Source: Cladopsammia gracilis
Lineage: Eukaryota; Cnidaria; Anthozoa; Scleractinia; Dendrophylliidae
Assembly: GCA_022457155.1 (NCBI GenBank)
Contig: JAJGOT010000310.1
Location: 1 to 64,000 of the forward strand
Length of the DNA: 64,000 nt
Direction: 5' to 3'
Shown here piece after piece: positions 21,991 through 33,960 of this stretch. Positions within the stretch are counted from its first letter, which is position 1. Every line of letters begins with the position of its first letter. A program made the position numbers and the translations under genes. The notes beneath the pieces are model-generated. The model made no database searches and had not been told where the DNA came from. It was given only the letters and a program-made list of their open reading frames with translations.

Positions 21991-23389
21991 AATAGAAAAA
22001 TCTCTTTCGCGCTATGCAGCTTTTTGTGAGGTAGAAACTGTTATATTTTGGATGTATCGTGTCTAGTAATGGCTGGTACATCATTTGCCTTCGAAATAAT
22101 TAACAATTCTGGCTAAAATCACTGGATGCTTTGTTTCTCGTCGTGTGGATGGAATCGCTGCTGTCGTCGCTCTGCCGTCAAAATTGCGACACAAGCTTCT
22201 CTAAAGATGCTGTAAGTCCTGGTAGGACAGGCCACTTTCTGCAATTTCTTGTATGAGGCTTTGCTTTACCAGCCTATTATTACTCTGCGAAAAGATGTTA
22301 TTCTGAGATTGCACACGATGGAAGCGTTCGTCTAAAAATTCCATGTCTTCAAAAGCGAAGGAGACGGGTTTTACATTGCTTTTGTTTACAACGATGGGGA
22401 GTGAAATGATACGCGATGGATAGCACCGACATCTTCCAAAGCATTATGTGCTAAAAAGCGTTTCATTAAATAGAGATTTGAAAACCGATGGAAGTTTGCT
22501 TCACAGGGCTTTCCTCCCGGATTGAGCGATTCGTGTCCACTTTTTGTGAGTGTTTTGACAAGGTGAAAACTGTTGGCGAATAGAATTTTTAGTGTTTTTT
22601 ATTTAACTCATGCCGAGCACAGCGTAGCAATTATGTAGGAGTGTCAAAAACAGAAGAATTGTGGCCGATAAAAACATTGTGGCAATTTGCACTAGCATTA
22701 CTGGAAAGAATAAAAGTGATGAAATTCGCTCAGATGAATAGTCTGCACTTGAACGTTTTCTTTGACCAAAGTTTCCTGCATGGCTATTTATCGATTTCAC
22801 TGACAGTTTGTTAAATCGAGAAGCGTAGTAACTGACGTTGCATTTTGGAAGCACATAGTGATTGTAAGTGTTTACCTGTTTAGTTATAGCTGACATTTTA
22901 CCTAAAGAAGTTGTCTTCTCGTGTCAAAAACTTCAAATTGATGATCACTTTTCTTGAACGCCAGATCGAAGATTTCCTAATTTTCTCTTTTGAGTATTTC
23001 TGATTTGCTGCTTCATTAATAGGTACGTCATGCGCAGGTCGTGAAGCTGTACAATGTCATCTTCCTTTTTGCTTTTTTCCCTCTGGTGGTTCGTAGCTGG
23101 ATAACTCTTCTTTTTTGTGTATTTTCTTATTTACTCGATGAGTCAGTAGACGAGAATAGACCGGAAATGGGGGTTAAACTTCGTTTGCCCCCCTTCCCCC
23201 TCTCCCATTTGCCAGACCTCCCCCCCCCCCCCCCCCCCTCCCCATAAATAATGAACACTCCCTTAACTCTTACAGGATAGATTAAGAAAATACAATGACC
23301 CTAAAAACAGCCCAAAATAAACTATCTCGTATTAAGAGGAAAATTGCGTCGATGCGGGACTGGATTGTCGATCGCGAAACCATTCTTCA

Positions 23390-24345
23390 TTGCATTCTTG
23401 TGAATTTTTACGCCCTGTTTTCTTTTTCTTGGTAAAACACATAACCACCACACATTATCACGTACATTTCCTTGACATTAATGTCTCCTTAAACAACGGT
23501 AACATTTGTACTGATCTTTACACAAAATCTACAGACAAACACCAACATCTACTTTTTTCATCTTGTCCGGCGTTCGGCCTTACATACTAAAAAGCCATTC
23601 CTTTCAGTCTAGCTGTCCGTTTAAGACGCATCTGTTCTACCGACGAAACATTCAAAGCTACCTGCTTAAATGAGGTTATAACCACAACTTCCTTACCAGA
23701 CAAATACAACGCGCTGCTGACATTCCCCGCGGGAGACTCACTTTACAAACCAAAGACACCAACAAACCCAAACGCAAACCTTTTATATGACTTTTAATCC
23801 TTCGCTTCCTCATCTCTAACATCATTAAAAAACATAATTTACTACTCTCTTCTGAACTTTGTCAAAAAGCTTTTCAACATTTGCCTCTTGTAGCCTTCAG
23901 ACGCTGCCCCACCCTCTGCGACATACTAGTTTCAGCTAAAATCCTTTTTAACTTTACTAACCCCATCCCCAACTCCCTTGCAGCTCTTTCCGTTGCTGAA
24001 AGAATTATGCTACTTGTCCCTGCATTTTCGACGGACTTACTAGCTACTTTCTTCTCTACCGGTAAAAGCGCACTTTCAAATCTAACCTGACCTGTAACAC
24101 CAAAAATTTAATCTACATGATTCATTGTAACCACTGTAATTTACAATATATTGGAGAGACTAAACGACGCTCAAACACCAAGTCTAAACCTACTTCAGCC
24201 GCCGAACATTTTCTCTCCTCTCCTAATCACACTGCTAATGACATGCAATTGAAGACGTCGGAGCATGTCCAACCTATGTCGAATTTGAGACCTTTTCTTT
24301 CGCGCTCATTTTGCCTCATTTTTGGCATGTCACCTACAAATTAAT
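23390..24345 (+). pseudogene. Degraded Penelope-like element (RT end plus GIY-YIG start)
   Basis: Across shifting frames the plus strand shows PLE motifs in the right order: FLDINVSLNNGNICTDLY-TK-TDKHQ (end of the reverse transcriptase), then PLVAFRRCPTLCDILVSAK, then a GIY-YIG endonuclease start (MIHCNHCNLQYIGETKRR). Stops and frameshifts break it. From about 24260 the sequence switches to a block matching the other PLE copy (complement of 25985-25860), so the 3' end is chimeric or overlaps a second insertion. Confidence 0.75.
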
Positions 24346-24349
24346 TGCA

Positions 24350-25240
24350 AAACATTGTTCAGGATTTTTTTATACTGTTTTTTCTTTCCCGTCGTTTTAG
24401 AGAAATAACGTATACAAAAAAAAAATTAACTAAACTCCCTGTCTTTCGTTGAATCCCGCTCGAGAAAATGAATCCCAAAGTTTACCCGAATTTTCTCGAT
24501 TTTATGTTGAGTTTTATTCAATTCAGATGGCCAAGTTTGGGCCCGTTCCGCTAAATCCTGCTCAAGAAAAATTTATCCCAAAGTTCATTCCGTCAAAGTC
24601 GCTTCATTTTTATCGCTAATAGTCAGCAAAGGTGTCGCAAAGCATGTCGGGATATCAATGGCGACATCGAGCATGGAATGTCCACCGAAACAAAATGGGG
24701 AAAATATTATGTCTCGAAGCACTTCGGATATCGGGCATTTCGACTACGGCACGGGATGGCAAATGGCCCACAACTCACAACGCTGCCCCTTTTCTGATCC
24801 GAAGTGATTCCAGACTTTCCCGCCGGCTCCGTCTTGCCAACCAACGTCTATTTTCACCTCGAGCGCGAAATAGCGATTAATTTTAGACACAAGGTGGGAC
24901 AAGAAACACGACTCGTTTCTTTGAGAGGTGCTAGAGACTTACGGATTTCAGGACTTAATGATGTCCTTTCATCACCGGACGGGCCTCAAACGTGTTGGCT
25001 TACTGACACACGCTACGGACGATGTGTTAACCGTAGCGAACTCGCGACCGATAAGCGAGCCAGGCGCGCGTAAATAGCGGTATTTTTGTTTAGGTTGTTG
25101 GCATTGGTCAAGATCATTGCGGTCGCATAGTCTCACGGCCAATCTGCTTTTAATGGCGTCGTTTTGGAGTACGTTTCATACAGTTTTGGAAGGAACTACG
25201 TTCGGATGTACGGTCAAATCACTAGAGGGCCAGAACTCAT
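24350..25240. other. No recognisable feature
   Basis: Part (24640-25080) is richer in G+C and CpG than its surroundings and has overlapping plus-strand frames of 82 and 89 codons, but no motif, splice signal or repeat end was recognised. It may be an old host-gene or transposon remnant. Confidence 0.3.
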
Positions 25241-26090
25241 CTTTCTTCAGGTAGTTTAATTTAGTTAATTTCATTTTTTATTTTACTATAAAAGTTAACG
25301 CTAAAAAACAACGACGTTTCGACCGTTCAACGGTCATTTTCAAGTTGAGGAATATAATTGTTAACATGCGCTTATGTAATCAATTGTAAAAATGCTAATG
25401 AGATACTGACTAAAACTCTAAAATATTTACATATAAACAATATAAGAAAATTTGGGCAAGGATAATAAAAGAAAAGCTAATGCGAAATGGACAATATTAA
25501 TATAAATCAGGTATTTTAAACACTTTTGCACGGATCGAATCACTCTGTTTGTTCAGTTTCGGTTTAAGTTCACGAATAAAAAGCATTTCAAAAATCAAAC
25601 AGTCTAGTTTACTCTGACATTTTTTTAAAAATCTTAAAATTTCCTTCGATGGTCTCTGGATCTTTTCCATGTTCGCCCATTACGTGATTACCGATTGTTG
25701 ATCGCTTATGTTCCTCCACACGTTGATGTAGGTGCCGACTCGTGAAGCCGACATAGTCTGCATCACACAGACCACACTTGTAATAATAAACAACGTTTTG
25801 TTGATTAACAATTGAAGGTTTTTTATATACGTTTTTTTCCTCTAAAATGACGGGAAAACCAGCATACAAATTTCTGAACGATTTGGTTAATTTGTAGGTC
25901 ACATGCGAAAAATGAGGCAAAATAAGCGCGAAAAGACAAAAAAGGTCTGAAATTCGACATAGGTTGGTAATGCTCCGGAAGCTTCAATTAATCCCCATTG
26001 AAAACATTTCTCTAACCGAGACTCGATACGGAAGGCTAAAGAAGCTTTCTTAACTTTAAAAGATAGACACTTGTACCTCATGGCCTCAAC
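25240..26090 (-). pseudogene. Penelope-like element 3' part with GIY-YIG domain
   Basis: The minus-strand frame 25609-25920 encodes PHFSHVTYKLTKSFRN, NVVYYYKCGLCDADYVGFTS and RHLHQRVEEHKRS. This is the CxxC-containing GIY-YIG endonuclease of PLEs (Y-x2-K-C-x2-C-x-A-x-Y-V-G, then R and EH). Downstream on the same strand (25300-25345) is the PLE end motif GACCGTTGAACGGTCGAAAC, a hairpin plus GAAA. The expected CTGANGA of a hammerhead core is altered here. The element is 5' truncated. Confidence 0.75.
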
Positions 26091-26099
26091 ATTCGCGAA

Positions 26100-26360
26100 G
26101 AAACATACTAATTATTCATTTTTAACCCGTGAATACGCGCATGCGTAATGAACGGATTATCGGTAACGGCGGCCAATTCACTCACTCACTGAAACGACTA
26201 GAGAGCCAGAGGCAACCGAAGGTCATGAGTTCGAATCTCGCCGAGGGCGGATTTATTTCTTTCTCTTTTTTTTTTCCTTCGAACTGAAAGTTACTTTTCT
26301 TTTTTTGTTTGTTTGTTTGCATTCGTCAAAAGTCGTTACATTTAATTTCCCCCCCCCCCA
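26100..26360 (+). mobile_element. tRNA-derived SINE-like repeat
   Basis: A B-box (gagttcgaatctcgcc, about 26228-26243) is followed by a cttcgaactg / cgtcaaaa-tc-ttac body. The same order occurs at 32335-32870 (gagttcgagtctt, cttcgaactg, cgtcaaaaatccttac), and both copies are preceded by acgggttatcggtaacgg-like sequence. No intact tRNA fold was seen. Confidence 0.5.
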
Positions 26361-26582
26361 AAAAAAAAAAAACGTAATAATGCCTTACCGTTAGCATTTC
26401 GTATTCGCTGGTTGGCTCGAAGAAACCTTTGATTGTATTGGTTTCGTTTTATTGTATTCTGTATATTTCTCGTTATCAGCTAGTTTTATTTCTGTCTATC
26501 ATTGTTATTTTCCTAGGTGGAGCCCTACGTAAACATATCACCTATATATAAAAAAAACAATGCAAATTTTACCTCATTGTAC

Positions 26583-26660
26583 CTGAAGAAGACTGGTTTG
26601 ACCATCCGAAATATAGTACACCTTTAAATTTCTACCTGCGTTGTATCGGTCTTCTATACT
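26583..26660 (+). mobile_element. Solitary PLE end with hammerhead-like core
   Basis: CTGAAGA, a hairpin-like gactggtttgaccatc and GAAA (26583-26611) are followed by tatagtacacc-tttaaa and ttctacctgcgttgtatcgg. The same string is found inverted at the PLE fragment 55434-55508. The hairpin in this copy carries mismatches. Confidence 0.6.
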
Positions 26661-26768
26661 GCTTCTATACTGCTATGTGTACCTACACCTACCCACTCTC
26701 AGTATTATCGCAAGCTATATTATGAGAGTCACCAGATCCAAGTATCTTAAAATCGAATCGAATCTTAC

Positions 26769-27137
26769 CTGGTGCCAGTGGTGATCCGTTGCCACAGTAA
26801 CGTAAACTGCAATGAGGTGGCCGATCAAGTTTGTAAACGTAGAATCTTCCACAGTTACGGACTCTGGTGTAAGTTGAATAATGACAGCAATTGTTAAAAT
26901 GAGTAAAACACACTCTTCGTTGAACAGCCCCATCAGCCACTGCAGGGTGGCTTCCGTTGAGCCACCCAGGTCCGTCCGTCCCACAATGCCCTCTGTCGAC
27001 ACAGGACTCAGCCATTTGACTTCCAGCCGCTCCACTGAATCTATACCAGCCTGACAGAGCTGTATCGCAGAGGTCAGTAATACCACTATAAGCTCTTGCT
27101 CTGTTGGACTCGTTAATGAATCTGTAGTTGGAACATT
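26769..27137 (-). CDS. Gene A exon: first D8C domain
   Basis: 369 nt, phase 1-1, acceptor TTCTAG and donor GTAAGA. It encodes a D8C module with ten cysteines: CSNYRFINESNRAR, DLCDTALSGWYRFSGAAG, MAESC, HCGTDGPGWLNGSHP, RRVCF, NNCCHYSTYTRVRNCGRF and PPHCSLRYCG. Motif order and spacing match the uromodulin/GP2/OIT3 D8C family. The frame is fully open. It follows the CUB exon at 27715-28092 and precedes the other D8C exon, so the protein has two D8C modules in tandem. It is likely extracellular with internal disulphides. Confidence 0.92.
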
Positions 27138-27714
27138 CTAGAAATTCATTTCACAATGAAATAATTATTACACTTGTCATAATGCCTAAGTGTAGTTATC
27201 CTTCTTGCCAAGTTAAATAAATCTATCACAGTAGTGTTAATTCGGTTCCAGGACCTTGTGTTTTTTTTTTTTTTTTTTTGGGGGGGGGGGGGGGGTGGGG
27301 TGGTAGTTGGGATTCGCGCCGAAGGGCAAAGACTCGGAACCTTAGCTTTCTAATCTCTTTCCGGTGGCCTTATCACGTTAGCAGTGAAGGACTTTTGGTG
27401 GATTTCAAATTAGTGATTTCGGGACTATTTTGGGGCAGAAGGATTTTGGCAGAGATGTTTATTAGAATCAAGTATGTCAATTTTAATCTTGCAGGGACTT
27501 TGTTAGAGATTTGTTTTGGGTTGTTGGATGTTTTGGGGTTCAGTTTTGGCCTAATGGGACTTTCTTTTTTTCATTCACACCTCCCCGTCACTAATGCTCC
27601 TTGGTACTCCCCCCCCCCCCCCCCCCCACCTCTCCCTGGGAAATTTTCGCTGTAACTGGTACTATCTGCATTTTTGGCACGTGTCCACAGTAAGTCCCGT
27701 ATGTTACTATTTAC
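27138..27714 (-). other. Gene A intron with mirrored homopolymers
   Basis: A T-run followed by a G-run (about 27257-27296) and a C-run (about 27608-27627) bracket a stretch without a recognisable gene. The mirrored G and C tracts suggest the ends of a degraded inverted-repeat element. Confidence 0.4.
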
Positions 27715-28092
27715 CTGGTGAAGCTGTATCGTTCAGTTGCGTGTAAGTTGCTCTAAATCCACGCGAGTATCCCAACTGACTGCTTACAAACAGCACCTTG
27801 AGAGTCTCATGAAAGGAATAAAATGTTACACTACCCATGAGGTAGCCACACATTCTTCCAGCTGGTACACCATCACTTGAAAAGGAACCATTTTGGATTT
27901 CCAGATAATTATACGTGCATGTTGATGCGTACCATTGGGCAATGTTCATGTTTTCAATGACCAACTTGATGCGTTTTCCTTTACTTGCTGTGATTTGCCA
28001 GCTGCACGTCTGGTTGACTGGGTAAGTCCTGGGGTATAAAGGACTGGTGATGACTCCTGATGTGTCATGCAAAGTCATAAGATTTGGACACA
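27715..28092 (-). CDS. Gene A exon: fourth CUB domain (A-type)
   Basis: 378 nt, phase 1-1, with a GTAAAT donor. It encodes CPNLMTLHDTSGVITSPLYP, CSWQITASKG, IKLVIENMNIAQ, CTYNYLEIQNGSFSSDG, RMCGYL and LKVLFVSS...GFRATYTQL. The C-x3-C-x-C cluster of the other A-type CUBs is reduced to a single STC-TYNYLEI cysteine. All core CUB strands are recognisable. It directly precedes the D8C pair. Confidence 0.9.
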
Positions 28093-29220
28093 CTTCAATA
28101 AAAAAATAATATGAAAGTTAAATGACCTTCGTAGTCAGAGAACCTTACAACCAAGGAGCAAAAACTCCATTATTAATGCTCAGTGACTTTTTTGTTCCAA
28201 GATGACATCCAGCACTATCTGTACAACGTCATACTGCAAATAATGATGTCTTTGGCCAAAACCTTTTCCGTGAAAACATGACTAGAAATCGGCAGTATTG
28301 TTTTTCAAATCTCATTAATAACGACAAATAACATAATAAGGTCGTGTTATGAACAAGTAGGAATTGGAGAAAACCATTTTCATTTGGTTTGGTTCATGAA
28401 TGTTCTGTTTATACGGCACAAAAAATAACGGTAACAAATGAGAAATATATAATGATCATAGAGTCACAAGCGTGGAACAAAGAAAAAAAGAGGCAATACG
28501 CAGCTCTTACAAGGTCTTCTCTGATTTGCCGAGAAAACAATAGAACAAACAACACAACAATGGACCCTAGCCCCGAAAACAATAGAGCTGCGGGATACCC
28601 AGGTCCAATGAAATTAGAGGTTGTTAAGAGCTGCGTGGTATCTGGAAAAAAATATGAGTCTCTGACAGGAATCGTACCTGTTGGGGACTCAAAAAAGTTT
28701 TCTTTGTCCCTCGCTCGTGAGACAATGAACATTAATTTTTACATCTTTCTGATATTGCTAATAGTTGACACAATATTCGCTTAAAAGTAAAAATCTTGAA
28801 TATAACGCGAAAGAAATGAAAAATTTATAAACACCGAAAGTTGTGACTGCTGTCATCTCTAGTGTTATGTTGTTAATAAATAGTTACAGTCGACCACTTT
28901 AACTGAAAATGGTTGGAAAACTGTTTTAGTGAGTACACTTCAACAAAATCACTGAAATACTCCCAAAATATTCCAGTTGAAATTTCAGGGTTTTGGCATT
29001 AAATAGCAGTTTGTATAAAATCAAGTTTATTTAGTTTAGTTAACATGGTTTACACGTATCATTTGACGCTAAAGATGTCTGACCCTAAGAATTTTACCGC
29101 CGCGAAAAACGCGCTACTCCCAAGTTCATTTGGTAAAGAAGCGTTATGTAAACAATCAATTATAAGTGCTACGATGGTTTGATGTCGGTAATAGGGCTCA
29201 CCTTCAATGACGTGACTCAC
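28093..29220 (-). other. Gene A intron between CUB exons
   Basis: 1.13 kb, paralogous in part to gene B's 2100-3200 (aatagttacagtcgac, ctgaaaatggttg, taaagaagcgttatgta). The frame at 28389-28784 lies in this repeat-like block and shows no domain. Confidence 0.55.
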
Positions 29221-29553
29221 CTAAAATGGCCGTGTAAGATGCATTAAATCCTGAGTACTGATTGGCGCGGGATATAAATGTCACTTGAATGGAATTCCCC
29301 ACAGAGTACACTGGATTAGGAAGAGAAAAACCATTCAAAGTAACAACACCAGAGGGAACATTTGTGATGGTAAGCTGTGCTCCGCTGCGCCATCTATAGC
29401 CCAGTTGAAAGTGGAGGAAGCTGATCTTGATGATGTACTCACTGGGAACTGTGATATTCCAGGTGCATCTACTGTATTGAGGGTAGTTGTTTGGAAAATT
29501 AGGGCTTGAAAAGAATCCACTTGATCCAGAAACAAACTCTCCAGAGATACAAG
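29221..29553 (-). CDS. Gene A exon: third CUB domain (B-type)
   Basis: 333 nt, phase 1-1, acceptor TTTTAG and donor GTGAGT. It encodes CISGEFVSGSSGFFSSPNFP, SRCTWNITVPSEYIIKISF, AQLTITNVPSGVVTL, YSVGNSIQVTF and YSGFNASYTAI. It has the single cysteine pair typical of the B-type here. It is very similar to gene B's exon at 3230-3571, including the flanking intron, pointing to duplication of a CUB-B unit between the genes. Confidence 0.9.
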
Positions 29554-29654
29554 CTAAAAAATAAACCAACTTTTTGGACATGTGGCTTCAACGCATTCAT
29601 CAGTGAAATGTGATTCAAAATAGATTTGTGTAATATATTCCAAACGAGATAATG

Positions 29655-29831
29655 TTTTTTCGCGCGCTCTGATCGGCTACTCAAACTCCGGATAGCACTT
29701 GCTCAGTTCACCCACTTGTATTCGTCGCGGCTGATTTCCTGGACTTAGCGCATGATTTTTTTCCTTATTTGTCAGAAATAAATTGGCACATTGGGGCTTG
29801 TTACTCATTTGATTTGTGTAGTATATATTAA
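29655..29831. repeat. Dispersed repeat, copy 3
   Basis: Matches 20-210 and 3985-4215. Its continuation (taaaacaattattcttc, 30421 onward) is split off by the TAA-flanked element at 29832-30420. Confidence 0.65.
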
Positions 29832-30420
29832 CCTTCGGACGTACATGCAAACTTGTACCTTCACCGTAGTACAAGAGGGGGGGGGGAGGGAGGGAGGGAG
29901 GGAGGGAGGGTTACAAACCCTCCGTTACGTTTTTGCGGTGTTCAAATGTTCGGAAATATTTTGCCTCCAATAGATAACTTGTGATGTGTTCTACAAGATA
30001 AGGTAAATATTATGGGTTATAGCGCTGCTGGGGGTTCGTGACTTCATGCATCCAAAAGATGCATGCATCCACCAAGATGGCTGCCATTTTAATAAAAATT
30101 CAAATTTATCCTGAAAATGTAGAAATTGCAAATATGCTTTGCTAGAAAAGTAAAATATGATACAATTGGATATTTTGCTGCTTTTGGTAGCGTTTTGTAT
30201 GTTTTTTAACCGAAAAAAGGTGAAAAACACGTACTTGTATAAAAAAAATGGCTTGACCTCATGTTACTTATGACGTCATATCTCGTTTCCATTACGACCG
30301 ATTGTCGCCAAACTACCAAAATGTGCCTTAAATATAAAAGAAAAGCGAACTTAAGGGGGAGGGGGGGGGGGGGGGGTGGCATCCACCCACTCCCCAACCC
30401 GTCCTTGTACGTCCGAGCGC
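29832..30420. mobile_element. MITE with TAA target duplication (CGGACGTAC family)
   Basis: The left end CCTTCGGACGTACA and right end TGTACGTCCGAGCGC are inverted; TAA flanks both (29829-29831, 30421-30423). The host repeat copy at about 4155-4200 shows the uninterrupted sequence. The interior has G-rich tracts (29877-29910, 30357-30377) and a block shared in inverse orientation with 49299-49755. A 3-bp TAA duplication is typical of PIF/Harbinger-type elements; no transposase is present. Confidence 0.75.
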
Positions 30421-30453
30421 TAAAACAATTATTCTTCGCTGTGTCGATGATTA

Positions 30454-30921
30454 CAGTCAACTCTCTCTAAGACGGACACCGTCGGGACCGGCCCCAACTG
30501 TCCGTCTGAGAGAGGTGTCCGTCTTATAGAGAGTCGAGGTACAGTAGCGTGACACCAGTTATTCTGAGGTAATAAAGCTGAACCTATGCACAATGAATAC
30601 CCGTCTGTTTTAATTCTGTTTAAAGTCGTTTACTTTCAAGCAAAACCTACAAACTGGAACAAAATAAACATTAGACAAGTGGACTCGTTTGTTCATTTTC
30701 AGCACTGACATTTCCGTTTTGAAGTATTTTTCTCTAACAAAATACACTTCTCAAGTGTCCGTTGACGGTTTCAAAGTGTCCATTGTCCGTCTTAAAGAGG
30801 TGTCCGTCTTGTAGAGAGTTTCGTTACAGTAAAATGACTAAAAAACAGCAGACCAACATCAAATGTCCGTCCTATACAGGTATCCGTCGTTTAGAGGTGT
30901 CCATTAAGAGAGAGTTGACTG
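30454..30921. mobile_element. Pogo/Tigger-like MITE with TA duplication
   Basis: CAGTCAACTCTCTCT at 30454 is mirrored by AGAGAGAGTTGACTG ending at 30921. TA flanks both sides. The 468-bp interior is built of irregular repeats of a gtgtccgtctta-agagag motif in both orientations. The termini resemble pogo-group Tc1/mariner elements. It has no coding frame. Confidence 0.82.
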
Positions 30922-31046
30922 TAGTGTTTTATATTTACCTCGCCTCGACAAATATTCACCATTATTCACCTCCACTTTGGTGAATAATTGATAATTATGC
31001 GAACGCTTTCAAACATATTCTTTGAATTTTGAAAGTTGCTACTTAC

Positions 31047-31421
31047 TGGCGGGTATCCTAGTGTAGTTCACTTGAGTATAAGTTGCCTTAAATCCACGGT
31101 ACCTCCCACCACGATTAGAAACAAACAGCATCTTCAAGCTGTCATTGTATACATGATAAATTATTACACTTCCGAGGTAACCACATCGTCGTGCGCTTGA
31201 GACACCATCAGAAGACAAGCCGTTTTGAATTTCCAAGTAATCACACGTGCAGGCCGCTCCACACTGTTTAATGGATAGGCGTTCAATGATCAACACAATG
31301 TAGTTTCCTTTACTTGCTGTGATTTTCCAGCTGCATGTATGGTTGTCTCCGTAATATCTGGGGTAATATGGACTGGTGATGGTTCCTGATGTGTTATTCA
31401 GGGTCATCAGATTTGGACACA
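31047..31421 (-). CDS. Gene A exon: second CUB domain (A-type)
   Basis: 375 nt, phase 1-1, acceptor TTTGCAG and donor GTAAGT. It encodes CPNLMTLNNTSGTITSPYYP, CSWKITASKGNYIVLIIE, CGAACTCDYLEIQNGLSSDG, RRCGYL and LFVSNRGG-RYRGFKATYTQ. It is nearly the same as gene B's 984-1364, and the flanking introns match too. The large intron upstream (gene sense) contains the 15-kb CACTA-like element. Confidence 0.92.
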
Positions 31422-33219
31422 CTGCAAAAGAAAACAAATAAACAACAAACAATGTTATGATACTGATCCAGGTCTGCAAAAGATCCGGCACTCCTCATCG
31501 CTTTGTTGCTGAAATTTAGCTTATGTTAGAGTTTTGTAATATTAATAATATTCTGCAACAACTATTTATTGATCATTAACATTGATCAATGAGTAATCAA
31601 TCCAGGAACAGAGAGCGGGGTCTGGGAATGAGTGATTGAGCGATTAGCGCCACTTCGCAGAAAAACATTAAAATTATGGAAAAGGAAAGGGAAGAAAGAA
31701 ACTTTAACATGCAAGCTGATCAGATGGCTGAATTTGTTCGGTTTCTTTTAATATTACCCAAAGGGGAGAAAGGTCTGGAAACAGCTTTAGGGTTAGTAAC
31801 TAGTTCTAAGACTGGTTTCCAGACCCCTTCTTCCTTGCCGTGCATTTATTATAACAGGCAAACAAATGCTTCACACAAAAAGTTAGGAGATGAATTACTA
31901 CAGAAAAAAGACCCTTTATTGGAAAATCCCCCATTTAAACTGTTATCTATTTTTACTCGTGGCGGAGCACACGAGTTGTAAATCCGGCTTTGACTTTTCT
32001 TCCTTTTTTTTTTCGTGTCACATTAGCGCATGCAAATTTATGCACGCATATTTAAGTCTGTCGAAGACTATATGGTTTCAGCCATGAATTACATGCCGTA
32101 ACATCTCTCCGTGTGTTGACTTGAGAAGCAAGATAAAAACCTACAGCGTACAATTGCACGCTTTCAAGACAATTCAAGGCGTTCATGGATGGATAGGACC
32201 GTTTGATATTGTGTTCGCCGCTTATTCCTGCTGTGTTTTGTACATTAAACTTGCCATTTGCTTAGCAATCGAGCTCCGGGTCGAGCTTAAGTGTCGATCA
32301 GCTTCTGAATCTGATGAATGTAGTGTAGTCTTACTTTTAAACCCGTGTATACGTGAAAGCATGATGAACGGGTTATCGGTAACGGTGGCTAAATAAAATT
32401 CACTCTCTCTCTCACTCACTCACTCGCTCCTTCCATCAGCTGTAAACTTAAGCTTAGCGAGTAAATGCTTTGTTGCGAATACGTTTCATAACAGGAATTC
32501 AACGTGAATCCAGCGATAACAATAATTAATTTGATGTAAACGAATATAGACAACAATAATCTTACAGATGCTTCGCATTTGGAGTTTTAAGTGCAACATT
32601 AAAATCAATCTAAAAGGATTTTGCAACCGGAACACGCGTTCTGATGCGTATCTACCTTAAAATAATAAAATTTCATTCACCTAGAGCGTATGTTCTTCGA
32701 CAGTGCAGTGGATTGAGTTCATGGCTAAATCCCGGACGGCCCGAGTTCGAGTCTTCATAAAGTTCTTTTCTTATTTTTGTTTTTATTTCTTCGAACTGGA
32801 CATTTTGAAAGTGAGATGTACTTTTTTTTTTCGTTCGTCAAAAATCCTTACGTTTAATTTAAAAAACATATATATATCGAACCGTTACGCGTTAGCATTT
32901 CTTCTTCTCGGGTTGGCTCTTAGGAGCCTTTGATTACATGTGATTAGACATAATTTCAAGCTTATGTTTCTCCTTAAAAGCACTCAAAACACTCGGGAAT
33001 CAATGCTGCAATGAGTTAAAAGCGCCACGAGTTCAAGCTGTGTACAGCTTCTTGTCAGACTTATATCTTGAGAAATTTGCTGATTCAGCAAATTTCTCAA
33101 CCCATTTTCTGACCCAAATGGATGAAAACGTATAAGAATTATAAAGGCGCCAGAAATGCGCTAGACACTCAGGCGAATTGCACTGCTTCCCAATCCAGGT
33201 GGTAAATAACCGTAACCAC
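31422..33219 (-). other. Gene A intron, left of the giant element
   Basis: Bases 31500-31850 match gene B's intron (1450-2050). A SINE-like repeat related to 26100-26360 covers about 32335-32870, with a B-box at about 32741. A perfect short palindrome (gagaaatttgctgattcagcaaatttctc) lies at 33070-33098. No exon was recognised. Confidence 0.55.
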
Positions 33220-33239
33220 CACTGGAAAACTTGAACCAC

Positions 33240-33960
33240 TTACAGACTTCACTAAAGTTAGTTAAATCTCTGTAAAATGTCTACATTTCCTTTGTAAATT
33301 ACGAAGTCTGTAAACGTGCACATTCCCAGAGATTTTGTAACTTCGTAAAAAGTCTGTAAATTACAGCACATTTTTTGCGGTAAGATCGCATAAAATGTGT
33401 ATGTAATCTTAATGTTTTTCTTGTAAATTTTGTGTAAAATTTACAGAGATTTTATGCTACAAACAGCAAATCTCTGTAAAATCTCTCTACTTTCTCTGTA
33501 AAAATGGCACGAGAAAAAAATCTCTGTAAACCAGAAAACATAAAATCTCCTTATTATCTCTGTAAAAAGTGAGTCAAAAAAACTTAATGAAATGTTTGTA
33601 AAATGTACACAAAAAAATACACAAAATGTCACTGAAAAGTACGTACAATGCTTGTAAAATGTATGTATTTTATGGCACTAAATCTATGCAAAATGTCCAC
33701 ATTTTCTCTGTAAAATCAGCATGTATAAAATGAACGCGTGAAGAATGCATAGCATAAAATCTCACTAAAATATCTGTAAAATGTAAACGGAACATTGCAT
33801 AAAATGTTAGAAAAATGTCCACAAATAAACCACACAAATGTCATAGAGAAGTTCATATAATGTCTGTAAATTTCTAAAATTTTATTGCAAATATAAATTC
33901 TTGCAAAATGTCTACATTATTCTCAATAAAATCTAGCTGTAGAAAGAACTGTATAACTGT
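33240..33960 (+). repeat. Left subterminal repeats (TCTGTAAA)
   Basis: Dozens of variants of (a/t)(c/t)TCTGTAAA(a/t) at irregular spacing, including ctctgtaaaatgt and gtctgtaaatt, all in one orientation. They mirror the TTTACAGA motifs at the right end. In CACTA elements such arrays bind transposase (established for plant En/Spm; inferred here). Confidence 0.75.

Larger units (their letters stand above)
20882..26768 (-). other. Gene A intron between the D8C exons
   Basis: 5.9 kb with no recognised exon. Contents: a dispersed repeat (21430-21990), a C-run near 23220, two PLE fragments, a SINE-like repeat and a solitary PLE end. Frames between 22.6 and 22.9 kb and between 24.6 and 25.1 kb have no recognised motif. 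Confidence 0.55.

Noticed and set aside
29285..29509. Plus-strand frame MNGIPHRVHW..., also at 3303
   Set aside because: Antisense shadow of the CUB-B exon, open because the exon is conserved. No independent signals.
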